From Brevundimonas terrae (lineage in GTDB: Bacteria; Pseudomonadota; Alphaproteobacteria; Caulobacterales; Caulobacteraceae), in the NCBI RefSeq assembly GCF_011761985.1, contig NZ_JAASQT010000001.1, forward strand, positions 1 through 64,000: 64,000 bases of DNA, given 5' to 3'. The position numbers and the translations under genes are program-made. The notes under the pieces were generated by a model. It saw only the letters and a program-made list of their open reading frames with translations, was not told where the DNA came from and made no database searches. Shown here piece after piece: positions 32,865-42,089 of this stretch (position 1 is its first letter; every line of letters begins with the position of its first letter).

Positions 32865-33659
32865 TTACTTCAGGCGGGCGATCTGTTTGGCGATCTGCTC
32901 GGGCGCGATTTCGCCCACATGGGCGTGACGCAATGTGCCATCGGCATTGAGGAACAGGGTCACAGGCAGGCCCACCGTCCGGTAATGTCTCTGCACCTGC
33001 ATGCCCTGATCCAGCAGGACATGTTGCATGGTGATGCCTTCCGTCTCGAGGAAGTCCTGCACCTTCTGCCTGCCCTCGCCCTGATTGACCATCACGAAGC
33101 GCACATCGGGATTGGCCTGTTCGGCCTGTTCCAAAGCGGGCATTTCGCGGCGACACGGCGCGCACCAGCTCGCCCACAGATTGATGACGGTGGGGCGGCC
33201 ATCGCCTTGGGCGAGGATGACAGCAGGTCCGTCCAGTGGCTCAAGCGCGATATGCGGCGCAGGCATGGGCTCGGTTGCCGATGCCAACTGATAGATGAGA
33301 GTGAACACAAAGGCACTGACGCCCGCTGGCGCGATGGCCCATGCGCGTTCAGTGGTGGTTTTCAGCAGGACAATACCGGCCACCAGTAAAACCGGCACGA
33401 CCCAGACCCACTGAAAACCGCCCTGCCAGACGGCAAGGATACGCAGGGGATCATCGTGGAAATACTGCCAGTTGCCAGCCACATGGCCCAGACGGGCCGC
33501 CGCCAGTCCGGCAAAGACGACCACTGTACTCCAGAGATTGAACCGCTCGCTGACCCGCGATGCCAACAGGCCCGTGCCGATCATGAACACGAAGACGCCG
33601 GCGATGATGGCAAAACGCTCGCCCGACAGGACCAGAGGACCGAGTTGCAGAGCATTCAT
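32865..33659 (-). CDS. TlpA-like thioredoxin with an Lgt-like membrane domain
   Basis: The 264-residue protein has three to four N-terminal membrane segments (about residues 10-115) and a periplasmic TlpA/ResA-like thioredoxin domain with the WASWCAPCRREMP active site and the cis-Pro loop RTVGLPVTLFLN. Unusually, the membrane part contains AARLGHVAGNWQYFHDDPLR and ILAVWQGG, which resemble the conserved loop of Lgt (prolipoprotein diacylglyceryl transferase); the catalytic part of Lgt is not complete. It overlaps the end of dsbD by four bases, so the two are one operon. It may receive electrons from DsbD and reduce periplasmic disulfides. Confidence 0.83.
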   Translation of the reverse strand: MNALQLGPLVLSGERFAIIAGVFVFMIGTGLLASRVSERFNLWSTVVVFAGLAAARLGHVAGNWQYFHDDPLRILAVWQGGFQWVWVVPVLLVAGIVLLKTTTERAWAIAPAGVSAFVFTLIYQLASATEPMPAPHIALEPLDGPAVILAQGDGRPTVINLWASWCAPCRREMPALEQAEQANPDVRFVMVNQGEGRQKVQDFLETEGITMQHVLLDQGMQVQRHYRTVGLPVTLFLNADGTLRHAHVGEIAPEQIAKQIARLK

Positions 33660-35575
33660 CGCGGCGCTTCTCCGGCCATTTCGATGCCCTGTAACATAGC
33701 CTCGCGGGTGATCTTTCCGACCAGACGCCCTGCGGTGCGCTCGGAACCTTCGGCCCCCACAAACACCATGGTTGGAGGGCCAACCACGCCGTATTCGGTC
33801 ATCAGGCCGCGCACCTCGTCGGTGTTTGATGTGACATCGACCTTGATCAGATCAGCGCGGCCCAAGGCCTGAACCACTTCGGAAGCGGGCAAAACATCGC
33901 GCTCAACCGCTCTACAGGTCACGCACCAGTCTGCCGTGAAATAGACGACGGCGGGCACACCGCGTGCGGAGGCACGCTGTAGGGCGGCTTTCAGTGACGC
34001 GCCGTCCTCGACAATCGCGGCAACCGGATAGGGGTCGGTTTCCGTTGTGCCGTTCGATGATCCGGCGCTCAAAGCTGATAGCGGACGCCAAGGATCATTG
34101 GCCCCCAGCGCCACACCGGCCACAAGCAACGCGCCCCACAATCCGGCGGCCATGGCCAAGGCGCGACAGGGCACTGACAGTGCTGCGTGCCCTCCTTTGC
34201 CGAGGCGTACCAGCGCCGCCGCGACGGCAAAGGCGATCAAGGCCCCCGACACCATCACGGCTTCAACAGGCAGAATGCGCGACAAAAGCCACCACGCCAT
34301 GATCAGGAAGATGAAGCCGAAAGCCGCCTTCACATGGTTCATCCAGACCCCCGCCCTGGGCAGGAAACGGGCACCGGCTGTGCCGAACAAGACCAGCGGC
34401 ACGCCCTTGCCCAGACCGAGGGCGAACAGGGCCGATGCCCCCAGAACGACGTCGCCCGTCTGCGTGATATAGAGCAAGGCACCGGCCAATGGCGCGGTCA
34501 CGCACGGTCCCACAATCAGGGCCGATGCGAACCCCATCCCCCCTGCCGAGAACAGCGAGCGTTTTCCGGTTCGCGCCGGTCCGTTGAAACGGTCCATCCA
34601 CCATCGCGGCAGGCTGAGATCAAATCCGCCCAGCATGGACGCCGCCAGCACCAGAAACACAGTCGCAAAAATGCCGATGGCCCAAGGCGACTGAAGGGCC
34701 ATTTGCAGATTCTGGCCCGACCATGCCGCCGCAACCCCCAGCGCCGCAAACGCCGTCGCCAGACCCAGAACATAGGCCACAGACAGGAAGAAGCCTCTGC
34801 GTGTGCCGCTGGTCCCCTGCCCGATCACTCCGGCCAGAATGGGGTACATGGGAAAGACGCAGGGCGTGAAGGCCAGCAACAGACCAAACCCGAAGAAGGC
34901 CGCCAATATCCATATCTGGCCGCCTTGGCGTTCAAGGCGCTCGATCATCGTTTCTGGCATGACTTCCGGTCGTGCCTGCTCTGCGGCAACAGGCGCATCC
35001 AGCGCAACGGAAGCGGTTTGAGGTTCCACAACCTCGGCGGGCGCAGCCTGCTCGTCGATTACCGGCGCAGGTTGGGGCATCGGCGCGGGTTGAGGTACCG
35101 GCTCCGGTGTCTTGGCCGGTTCTCTGGAAACGACAGGTACCGACGGCACCTCGACATCCTGCGTCGTCGGCGGGAAACAGACCGAGCCGTCCTGACAGCC
35201 CTGATAGGTCACCTGAACCCTTGCCGGATTTCCGGCGCGGGTCAGGGCTTGGGATCCGATGACGGCCTCGCCGCGATCGAACCAGACACTCACCAGCCCG
35301 AAACCCGGATCGTCCTTTTCCATTCCCGACGACAGGGTGGCGGCCAGCACCTGCCCGTCGGTCTTCACCTTGGTATGGTCACGATACAGATAGTGCCCGT
35401 CCGCTATGGTCCAGCGAAGACGCAGGCTGCCGTCGGCCTGTCGCTCCGCACGCAGGACAAAGGCTTCGTCCGCTGTCAAAAACTGGGCAGCGTGGGACGA
35501 AAGCGGCATGATGGCGATAGTGACCATAGTCACAATTATCGCCGCGACATGGGATAGACGGCTGGAAAGGTTCAT
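33656..35575 (-). CDS. dsbD: Thiol:disulfide interchange protein DsbD
   Basis: The 639-residue protein moves electrons from cytoplasmic thioredoxin to the periplasm. It has a signal peptide (about 30 residues), an N-terminal DsbD-alpha domain with the Cys pair in YQGCQDGSVCFPP, a Pro/Ala-rich linker, an eight-helix membrane domain with Cys in AFTPCVFPM and VGPCVTAPL, and a C-terminal thioredoxin domain with TADWCVTCRAVE. All three Cys pairs are present. It heads the dsbD-tlpA operon and is divergent from the response regulator, with a CTTAAG-N5-CTTAAG box in the 62-base spacer. Confidence 0.93.
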   Translation of the reverse strand: MNLSSRLSHVAAIIVTMVTIAIMPLSSHAAQFLTADEAFVLRAERQADGSLRLRWTIADGHYLYRDHTKVKTDGQVLAATLSSGMEKDDPGFGLVSVWFDRGEAVIGSQALTRAGNPARVQVTYQGCQDGSVCFPPTTQDVEVPSVPVVSREPAKTPEPVPQPAPMPQPAPVIDEQAAPAEVVEPQTASVALDAPVAAEQARPEVMPETMIERLERQGGQIWILAAFFGFGLLLAFTPCVFPMYPILAGVIGQGTSGTRRGFFLSVAYVLGLATAFAALGVAAAWSGQNLQMALQSPWAIGIFATVFLVLAASMLGGFDLSLPRWWMDRFNGPARTGKRSLFSAGGMGFASALIVGPCVTAPLAGALLYITQTGDVVLGASALFALGLGKGVPLVLFGTAGARFLPRAGVWMNHVKAAFGFIFLIMAWWLLSRILPVEAVMVSGALIAFAVAAALVRLGKGGHAALSVPCRALAMAAGLWGALLVAGVALGANDPWRPLSALSAGSSNGTTETDPYPVAAIVEDGASLKAALQRASARGVPAVVYFTADWCVTCRAVERDVLPASEVVQALGRADLIKVDVTSNTDEVRGLMTEYGVVGPPTMVFVGAEGSERTAGRLVGKITREAMLQGIEMAGEAPR

Positions 35576-35597
35576 CCGGTGGCCCTCGCCGCCACAG

Positions 35598-35614
35598 CTT
35601 AAGCCAAACTTAAG
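35598..35614. promoter_or_regulatory. QseB/PmrA-type regulator box in the dsbD/regulator spacer
   Basis: CTTAAG-CCAAA-CTTAAG sits between the divergent dsbD and response regulator genes. The hexamer is palindromic and the 11-base period is right for an OmpR-family dimer. It could serve both promoters. Confidence 0.8.
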
Positions 35615-35637
35615 CCCACAGTGTCAGCGGTCGCGTC

Positions 35638-36291
35638 ATGAGAGTTCTGGTGGTTGAAGACGATCCGGTCATTGCAGACGGTCTGAGGATCGGCCTGCGG
35701 GAGCGCGGCTATGTTGTCGAGCTGCTGCACACGGTCGAGGAAGCCTTGGCTGCGCTGGAAACCACGCCGTTCGATGCGGCCATACTCGATCTCGGCCTGC
35801 CGGATGGCGACGGGCTGGATGTGCTGCGCTTCATTCGCTCAAAGGCGCTCGACACCAGTGTCATTGTGCTGACGGCGCGTGACCACACCGTCCAGCGCAT
35901 CGAAGGACTGGATACGGGGGCCGACGACTATATCGTCAAACCGTTCGATCTGGATGAGCTGGCCGCGCGTCTGAGGGCTGTGCGTCGCCGCAATCTCGGC
36001 CTGTACGAGAATTTCGTCACCCACGGCGCGGTAAAGGTCGATCCGGTTTCGCGTCAGGTCTGGCAGGAAAACGAAATCATGCTCCTGTCACGGCGCGAGT
36101 TCGACATCCTCTATGCGCTAATGGAGCGCCCGTCACAGGTGCTGTCGCGCAGCCAGCTCGAAGAACGGCTCTATAGCTGGCAAGAAGATATCGGCTCCAA
36201 TGCTGTCGAGGTGCACATCCACAATCTGCGCGCCAAACTAGGCAGCACCTTTATCCGCACCGTGCGCGGCGTGGGGTACACCCTGCAATGA
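35638..36291 (+). CDS. OmpR-family response regulator (QseB/PmrA-like)
   Basis: The 217-residue protein has a receiver domain with the acidic pair at Glu7-Asp9 (VEDDP), the phospho-acceptor Asp51 (AILDLGLPDGDG), VLTAR and the Lys of DDYIVKPFD, and a winged-helix domain with LSRREFDILYALMERPSQVL, NAVEVHIHNLRAKLG and IRTVRGVGYTL. The SNAVEVHIHNLR pattern is typical of the QseB/PmrA/TctD group. Its stop overlaps the histidine kinase start by four bases. The boxes at 35598 and 32843 suggest that it controls itself and the disulfide-exchange genes. Confidence 0.93.
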   Translation: MRVLVVEDDPVIADGLRIGLRERGYVVELLHTVEEALAALETTPFDAAILDLGLPDGDGLDVLRFIRSKALDTSVIVLTARDHTVQRIEGLDTGADDYIVKPFDLDELAARLRAVRRRNLGLYENFVTHGAVKVDPVSRQVWQENEIMLLSRREFDILYALMERPSQVLSRSQLEERLYSWQEDIGSNAVEVHIHNLRAKLGSTFIRTVRGVGYTLQ

Positions 36292-37592
36292 CCTCCATGC
36301 GGCTTCGTATCTTTCTGGTGCTGATCCTGATGACCTCGCTCGTCTGGGGCGGGTCGGTTGTCTGGGTGCAGTTACAGACCCGCGCCGAGGTTCAGCGCGT
36401 GCTGGACCGCCGCCTGATGGAGTCGGCGGGAATGGTTTCGTCCCTGATCGGGGAGGGTCAGGTTGTGCCGGTTATCCGCCCCCCCGCCCCGGCAACAGGT
36501 CTTGGCGATGGCCAGAAACTGTCCTGCCAGATCTGGACTTTGGGCGGTGATCTGGTGGCCAAATCCAACAGCGCCCCCACCCAGATGCTGGCCACATCCG
36601 AGGAAGGGTTTTCACAGCGCACCATCAATGGCGAGACATGGCGGGTCTATACGGTACAGGTGCCCCGCACGCCCTATTGGGTGATGGTCGGCGACAGTCT
36701 GGCGGTGCGCGACGGCCTTGTCGGCAGTGTGGTCCAAGGCCTGTTATTGCCTGCCTTGCTGGGCCTTGTCGTGCTGGGTTTTCTAATCTGGGGCGCACTG
36801 GATGCAGGTTTGCGGCCCGTCCGCAGAATGGCCGCCGCTCTGGTCGGGCGCGATACGAAAACCCTGCCACCGCTGGACCTGCCCTCCGATGCGTCGGAGC
36901 TGCATCCGGTGGTGCATGCGGTCAATGACCTGATGGCCCGTGTCATGGCCGCACGCCAGCGTGAAACCGAGTTCACAGCCGCCGCTGCCCACGAACTGCG
37001 GACCCCTCTGGCCGGTATCCGCATACAGGCTCAGGTCGCGGCCAGCACTTCCGATCCGCAAGCCCGTGCCGATGCCCTGAAACTGATCCAGACCTCGGTG
37101 GACCGGACCGCCCGTCTGGTCACCAATCTTCTGACCCTCGCGCGTGAGGACGAGGCATCGCCCCTGAACGAAGGGGACAGGCGCTGGCTGACACTGGGCG
37201 ACCTACTGGCCCCGCTTAATACAGACAAGCGTCTGCAGATCATTGGCAGCGAGCGAACCCTGCATGTCGTGCCGGCACGGTTTGAACTGGTCCTCAGCAA
37301 TCTGCTGACCAATGCCATCGCCCATGCCCACCAGACCATCCGGATCGCCATTGAAGACCAAGCAGACGGTCCCGTCCTGATTGTCGAGGATGACGGTGTC
37401 GGCGTCTCGCCAGACGAACTGTCCAAACTGGGCCAGCGTTTCTACCGTCCCGCCAACTCGCGCAGCGACGGCAGCGGCCTTGGCTTGTCCATCGCCAAAT
37501 CCGCCGTCATCGCCCATGGCGCAAAGCTGGGTTTCACAGCCTCCCCCCTCGGCGGTCTCCGGATCGAGATCCACGAACTGGCTATCAGATAG
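36288..37592 (+). CDS. Two-component sensor histidine kinase
   Basis: The 434-residue inner-membrane kinase has a first membrane helix at about 5-25, a periplasmic domain of about 120 residues, a second helix at about 145-167, a HAMP-like linker, the phospho-acceptor His in AAAHELRTPLAG, the N box SNLLTNAIAHAH, the G1 box VEDDGVGVSPDEL and the G2 box GSGLGLSIAKS. It is translationally coupled to the response regulator. The periplasmic sensor region has a Cys in KLSCQIWT, which is of interest next to disulfide-exchange genes, but the signal is not known. The layout resembles QseC. Confidence 0.93.
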   Translation: MTSMRLRIFLVLILMTSLVWGGSVVWVQLQTRAEVQRVLDRRLMESAGMVSSLIGEGQVVPVIRPPAPATGLGDGQKLSCQIWTLGGDLVAKSNSAPTQMLATSEEGFSQRTINGETWRVYTVQVPRTPYWVMVGDSLAVRDGLVGSVVQGLLLPALLGLVVLGFLIWGALDAGLRPVRRMAAALVGRDTKTLPPLDLPSDASELHPVVHAVNDLMARVMAARQRETEFTAAAAHELRTPLAGIRIQAQVAASTSDPQARADALKLIQTSVDRTARLVTNLLTLAREDEASPLNEGDRRWLTLGDLLAPLNTDKRLQIIGSERTLHVVPARFELVLSNLLTNAIAHAHQTIRIAIEDQADGPVLIVEDDGVGVSPDELSKLGQRFYRPANSRSDGSGLGLSIAKSAVIAHGAKLGFTASPLGGLRIEIHELAIR

Positions 37593-37618
37593 CCAGTCCT
37601 TTGGCCCTCATCGAACCG

Positions 37619-38788
37619 TCAGGCGTTTTCGCCGAACGGGTCGTCGAGGCTGTGGGAGGGTTGGGTGAACCAGACGGGGCCGGTTTCGCTCATGTAGAAA
37701 TGGTCTTCGAGGCGGACGCCGAACTGGCCGGGGATGACCAGCATGGGTTCGTTGGAGAAGCACATACCCGCTTGCAGCGGCGTGGTATCGCCGCGCACCA
37801 GATTGGGGGCTTCGTGGATATCCAGACCGACGCCGTGGCCGGTGCGGTGCGGCAGACCCGGCAGGCGATAGTCGGGGCCATAGCCCAGACCGGTCAGGTA
37901 ATCACGCGCCGCCACATCGACGCTCTGGCACTCGGCACCGATACGGGCGGCCTCGAAGGCCAGAGCCTGGGCTTTTTTCTCGTGGTCCCAGACGCGGCGG
38001 AATTCGTCACTCGGTTCACCGAACACATAGGTACGGGTGATGTCGGAATGATAGCCATCCACCAGCGTGCCGGTATCGATCAGCACTACATCGTTCTTTT
38101 TCAGCGCGCGGTCGCCTTCGCCACCGTGGGGCAGGCAGGTGTCATCGCCAAACGAAACGAGGCAGAACCACGAGCCGCCTTCGCCGCCCAGTTTGCGGTG
38201 TTCGGCATCAATGAAGCGCTTGACCTCGGAGGTCAGCACGCCTTCCTGCAACCAGTGGCGGGTGCGGCGCAGGACCTCCAGCGTGATCGCCTTGGCACGG
38301 ATCAGCAGGGCGATCTCTGTCGCTGATTTCACGCCGCGCTGGGCCACGATCAGCGGCGCACCATCTACCAGACGCTCCGCACCCATGGCGCGGGCCATGC
38401 CCAGCCAGACAAAGGTTGCGACCTGATCATCGACGGCCAGACGCGCATCGGGGGCAACCGCGCCCGCGACCAGCGCATAGGGGCTTTCTTCTTCTTCCCA
38501 TGTCAGGATTTCGCCCGCGACGGCATAGTCATTGCCCGTCACACCGGCAATCTTGTCCAGCTCGAAGCGGGGGCAGACATACTGGACACGCCCGTCGGCA
38601 TGCACCAGCGCACCGGTCAGCCGCTCTGACGGGTGCCAGTCCAGCCCCGTATAGTAACGCAGCGAATTGGTTGGCCCCAGAAGCATGGCCCCCAGACCAT
38701 CAGCCTGAAGTCGCGCCGCCAATGTGCGAATGCGGGCGTGGCGTTCCTCGACGGAGATGGGGGCGGCGACGGGAGCTGAGAAGGTCAT
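37619..38788 (-). CDS. M24-family Xaa-Pro peptidase
   Basis: The 389-residue protein has a creatinase-like N-terminal domain and a pita-bread metallopeptidase domain. Metal ligands are the two Asp of LIDTGTLVDGYHSDITRTY, the His of TGHGVGLDIHEAPN and the two Glu of CFSNEPMLV and GVRLEDHFYM. It probably cleaves the bond before proline in short peptides (aminopeptidase P or prolidase type). The ATG at 38788 and a GTG at 38794 are both possible starts; neither has a clear ribosome binding site. No signal peptide is seen. Confidence 0.9.
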   Translation of the reverse strand: MTFSAPVAAPISVEERHARIRTLAARLQADGLGAMLLGPTNSLRYYTGLDWHPSERLTGALVHADGRVQYVCPRFELDKIAGVTGNDYAVAGEILTWEEEESPYALVAGAVAPDARLAVDDQVATFVWLGMARAMGAERLVDGAPLIVAQRGVKSATEIALLIRAKAITLEVLRRTRHWLQEGVLTSEVKRFIDAEHRKLGGEGGSWFCLVSFGDDTCLPHGGEGDRALKKNDVVLIDTGTLVDGYHSDITRTYVFGEPSDEFRRVWDHEKKAQALAFEAARIGAECQSVDVAARDYLTGLGYGPDYRLPGLPHRTGHGVGLDIHEAPNLVRGDTTPLQAGMCFSNEPMLVIPGQFGVRLEDHFYMSETGPVWFTQPSHSLDDPFGENA

Positions 38789-38896
38789 ATTCACTACGCA
38801 TGTTTAACGGGTTTGGCTGTGTGTCTCACCCTTGCGGTTGTCCTGCAAGGGCGGCAGCCAAACGTCGAACATACCGTGATCCAGCTCAGGCCCTAT

Positions 38897-39898
38897 CTAG
38901 CTCAGGCCTTGGCGAATGGCTTGGGAATAGGGCGCGGTGTCCGGCAAGGCGCGGGCGGTTTCGGTGATGTGGGCCTTGGCCTTGATGTCCGTCAACGGGC
39001 GGTCGTTTTTGATCACGCCGAGGTCATACAGATAGTCCTGCGTGTGGCCCGACAGCAGGATGCGCCAGTCCATCGGCAGGCGCTTTTCCACGGTGCGGGC
39101 AAGCTTCCAGATCACGGTCGTGCAGTTGGTGGTGATGGTCTGGTAAAAGCGTGGCTTGGCGGCCAGATCATTGCCGAGGCCGACATAGGACAGGAACAGG
39201 GCCTTCCTTTGCGCAGGCGTCATGGTCAGCGGGAAGATGGACACGTCCTCGTTGCGCGCATGGGTGCGCAGCTTGACGATGTCCTCTTCGGTGGCCCCGA
39301 TCAGGACCAGTTCGAACTGTTTGAAGAAGCCGCCGATTTCGGAAAACTTCTCGTGCTTTTCGCGGCGGATTTCAGCGGAGAACACCACATGCTGGCCGTC
39401 CGAAAAGCCGAAGCTGACCATAGTGTGGGCGATGTGGGGGCTGGCCCATACGGTGCTGATGAAATCGACGGTTTCAAGTTGATCCAGATCGACCGTCTGG
39501 CTGATCCAGCGCTGTTCGCCATCATCGCGGGTGCGCCAGCGAAAGTCGCGCACATTGGACAGATGCACGGTGGAGCCTTGGATATCGGCCACAACGCCGT
39601 GCGACAGTTCGGGGGCCCAGTCACGCACCTGTAGCGGGCGAACCTGCGCCCAGCCCAGAGCGACGACAGCGACCATGATGGCAAGAACCACCCATGCTCG
39701 CCCGCGCCCCATCAAGGACACCCAGACCTGAACCGCCAGCATCAACAGCGGGACGGCATAGGCCCAGACGCCGATGAGCGGCCGCAGTTGGTAATGCACG
39801 GCCAGCGCCGTCCATGCCACCACCGGCAGGGTCACAAGCAAGCTGCCCCACGCCCATTTCGCGCCCGATGCCCGCGTCTTAACCGCCGATACTGTCAC
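38897..39898 (-). CDS. DUF4105 membrane protein
   Basis: The 333-residue protein has about three N-terminal membrane segments (residues 15-90) and a DUF4105 domain: VDFISTVWASPHIAHTMVSF, FSAEIRREKHEKFSEIGGFF, TRAxxxD-type THARNEDVSIFPL and YQTITTNCTTVIW with a conserved Asn-Cys pair. The family is related to papain-like folds, but the reaction is unknown. I prefer the GTG at 39898, which has AAGGGGG upstream, to the ATG at 39919. It is downstream of nothing on the same strand within 100 bases and is probably monocistronic. Confidence 0.82.
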   Translation of the reverse strand: MTVSAVKTRASGAKWAWGSLLVTLPVVAWTALAVHYQLRPLIGVWAYAVPLLMLAVQVWVSLMGRGRAWVVLAIMVAVVALGWAQVRPLQVRDWAPELSHGVVADIQGSTVHLSNVRDFRWRTRDDGEQRWISQTVDLDQLETVDFISTVWASPHIAHTMVSFGFSDGQHVVFSAEIRREKHEKFSEIGGFFKQFELVLIGATEEDIVKLRTHARNEDVSIFPLTMTPAQRKALFLSYVGLGNDLAAKPRFYQTITTNCTTVIWKLARTVEKRLPMDWRILLSGHTQDYLYDLGVIKNDRPLTDIKAKAHITETARALPDTAPYSQAIRQGLS

Positions 39899-40027
39899 GC
39901 AATCCCCCTTGGTCAGCATCCGTCATACGACAGGAACGCCCTGATGCGCCACGGTGCGAAACCGCTGCAAAAAGAAAGGGCCGAACCTTTTCAGGTCCGC
40001 CCCTTCCCGCATCAAGAATGGACAGGA

Positions 40028-41704
40028 TCAGGCGGCGAGCACACTGTTGGCGGCGCTGATGACGGCGCGGGCCGAGGCGGTGGCGACGTCGCTGTCCATG
40101 CCCGCACCAAAGACGGTGCGGCCATCCTTGGTCTTGCACTGGACATAGGCGGCGGCGCGGGCGTCGGTGCCAGCGCCGATGGCGTGTTCCTGATAGTCGA
40201 TGATTTCGAACTCGGGGGCGCCCGCCTCGCGGATACCGTCCAGCAGGGCCGAGATCAGGCCATTACCGCGACCCGAGATCGGCGTCACCTTGTGGCCGAT
40301 CTTGACGTCGCCGGTGAAGACGCGTTGGCCGTCGCTCTTGGCGCGGCCTTGTTCGCTAAAGGTCATCAGTTCGAAATACTGCGCGCCTTCCAGACGATAG
40401 GCCTTTTGGAAGGCATCCCAGATGTCGGCACTGGTCAGTTCGCGGCTGACCTCGTCGGCCTTTTTCTGAACGGCGCGGCTGAAATCGGCCTGCATGGCCT
40501 TGGGCAGTCTCAACCCCTTGTCCTGTTGCAGTACCCACGCCATGCCGCCCTTGCCGGACTGCGAGTTCACACGGATGACCGCTTCATAGCTGGCCCCGAT
40601 ATCGGCGGGATCAATCGGCAGATAGGGCACGTTCCAGAACTGGTCGTTGCGTTTTTCCTGCGCTTCAAAGCCCTTCTTGATCGCATCCTGGTGCGAACCG
40701 GAGAAGGCGGTGAAGACCAGCTCACCGGCATAGGGATGGCGCGGATGGACGGGGATCTGGTTGCAGTATTCGACGGTTTTGACGATCTCCTCCATGTCGG
40801 AGAAGTCCAGTTCCGGCGAGACACCTTGCGTGTACATATTGAGCGCCAACGTCACCAGATCGACATTACCGGTGCGCTCGCCATTGCCGAAGATACAGCC
40901 CTCGATCCGGTCGGCACCGGCCATCAGGCCCAGTTCGGCCGCGGCAACGCCCGTGCCACGGTCATTATGCGGGTGCAGAGATATGATCGCGGCCTCGCGG
41001 CGTGACAGGTTGCGGATCATCCATTCGATCTGGTCGGCATAGATGTTGGGGGTCGAGCATTCGACCGTCGCAGGCAGATTGAAGATGATCGGCTTTTCAA
41101 CCGTCGGCTCCAGAATGTCCTGAACGGCCTCGCAGACCTCCAGAGAAAAATCCAGTTCGGCGGTCGAGAAGGTTTCGGGAGAATATTCAAAACGCCAGTC
41201 GGTGTCGGGGCGTTTCTCGGCCTCTTCGCGCAGCATTTTTGCGCCTTCGATGGCCAGTGCCTTTACCCCGGCGCGGTCCATATTGAACACGACTTCGCGC
41301 CATGCGGGGGACACCGCATTATACAGGTGGACGGTGGCGGTACGGGCGCCTTCCAGCGATTCAAACGTCTTCTGGATCAGGTCGCGGCGGGACTGGGTCA
41401 GCACCTGCACCATCACATCTTCGGGGATGCGATCCTGACGCACCAGACCCGAGATAAAGTCGAACTCGGTCGCGCCCGCCGACGGGAAACCGACCTCGAT
41501 TTCTTTCAGGCCGATCTTTACCAGCATGTCGAAGAAGCGCTGCTTCTTGTCGGCATCCATCGGGTCGGCCAGCGCCTGATTGCCGTCACGCAGGTCCGTG
41601 GACAGCCAGCGCGGGGCCTTGGTGATGGATTGCGACGGCCACTGACGGTTTGGCAGGTCGATTTGGGGGAAGGCACGGTATTTTACCGAGGGGTCGCGCA
41701 GCAT
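40028..41704 (-). CDS. leuA: 2-isopropylmalate synthase
   Basis: The 558-residue enzyme condenses 2-oxoisovalerate with acetyl-CoA in the first step of leucine synthesis. It is of the long LeuA2 type starting KYRAFPQIDLPNRQWPSQSI. The DRE-TIM barrel has LSTDLRDGNQALADPM with the catalytic Arg and metal Asp, the HPHNDRGTGVAAAELG metal motif and FNLPATVECSTPN. The C-terminal LeuA regulatory domain (about 430-558) includes SGRGNGLISALLDGI and is the site of leucine feedback. GAGAGG precedes the ATG. No leucine-rich leader peptide was found upstream. Confidence 0.96.
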   Translation of the reverse strand: MLRDPSVKYRAFPQIDLPNRQWPSQSITKAPRWLSTDLRDGNQALADPMDADKKQRFFDMLVKIGLKEIEVGFPSAGATEFDFISGLVRQDRIPEDVMVQVLTQSRRDLIQKTFESLEGARTATVHLYNAVSPAWREVVFNMDRAGVKALAIEGAKMLREEAEKRPDTDWRFEYSPETFSTAELDFSLEVCEAVQDILEPTVEKPIIFNLPATVECSTPNIYADQIEWMIRNLSRREAAIISLHPHNDRGTGVAAAELGLMAGADRIEGCIFGNGERTGNVDLVTLALNMYTQGVSPELDFSDMEEIVKTVEYCNQIPVHPRHPYAGELVFTAFSGSHQDAIKKGFEAQEKRNDQFWNVPYLPIDPADIGASYEAVIRVNSQSGKGGMAWVLQQDKGLRLPKAMQADFSRAVQKKADEVSRELTSADIWDAFQKAYRLEGAQYFELMTFSEQGRAKSDGQRVFTGDVKIGHKVTPISGRGNGLISALLDGIREAGAPEFEIIDYQEHAIGAGTDARAAAYVQCKTKDGRTVFGAGMDSDVATASARAVISAANSVLAA

Positions 41705-42089
41705 GTGTTGCGCCTCTCTTGGTCAAGCAGATTACAGTCGGGAGATGTGCGGCGAACGCAAGTCGCCACCGAGGCAGCCGTTAACCCCGGCGGCCACTCA
41801 TAAGTCGTCCCATGGCTAGGCTCATCGGAGCCATGCGCAGACGGGCGACACCTGCATGTGCAAGCTTCTCAACCATGCCGCTGACCTAAGGCAGCCAGAC
41901 GCAAAAATCCACCTTTAAAATGGCCATGTCGAAATATTGCGTGCGCTTCGCCTGAGGAAACGGGCAGTTGCCACGCAACAAAAACATCGCTTCGGCAGAT
42001 TTCAAGGAACAACCATCCTCGCCTCTGTCGAATGTCGGACCTTTATCCCGCATTGCAACATGATCGGGCCACAGCCATGCTCGGGCCGT
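41705..42089. other. Spacer upstream of leuA without a gene
   Basis: No credible gene is seen in 385 bases. A perfect 7-bp inverted repeat CATGGCT...AGCCATG is at 41811-41835 (11-base loop). A plus-strand frame beginning at 41937 is the antisense shadow of the Hsp70-like gene. The leuA promoter should be here, but I cannot place it. Confidence 0.5.

Noticed and set aside
41705..42089. Leucine attenuator or riboswitch upstream of leuA
   Set aside because: No Leu-rich leader peptide, no terminator/antiterminator pair and no known riboswitch core could be found; only one small inverted repeat at 41811-41835.
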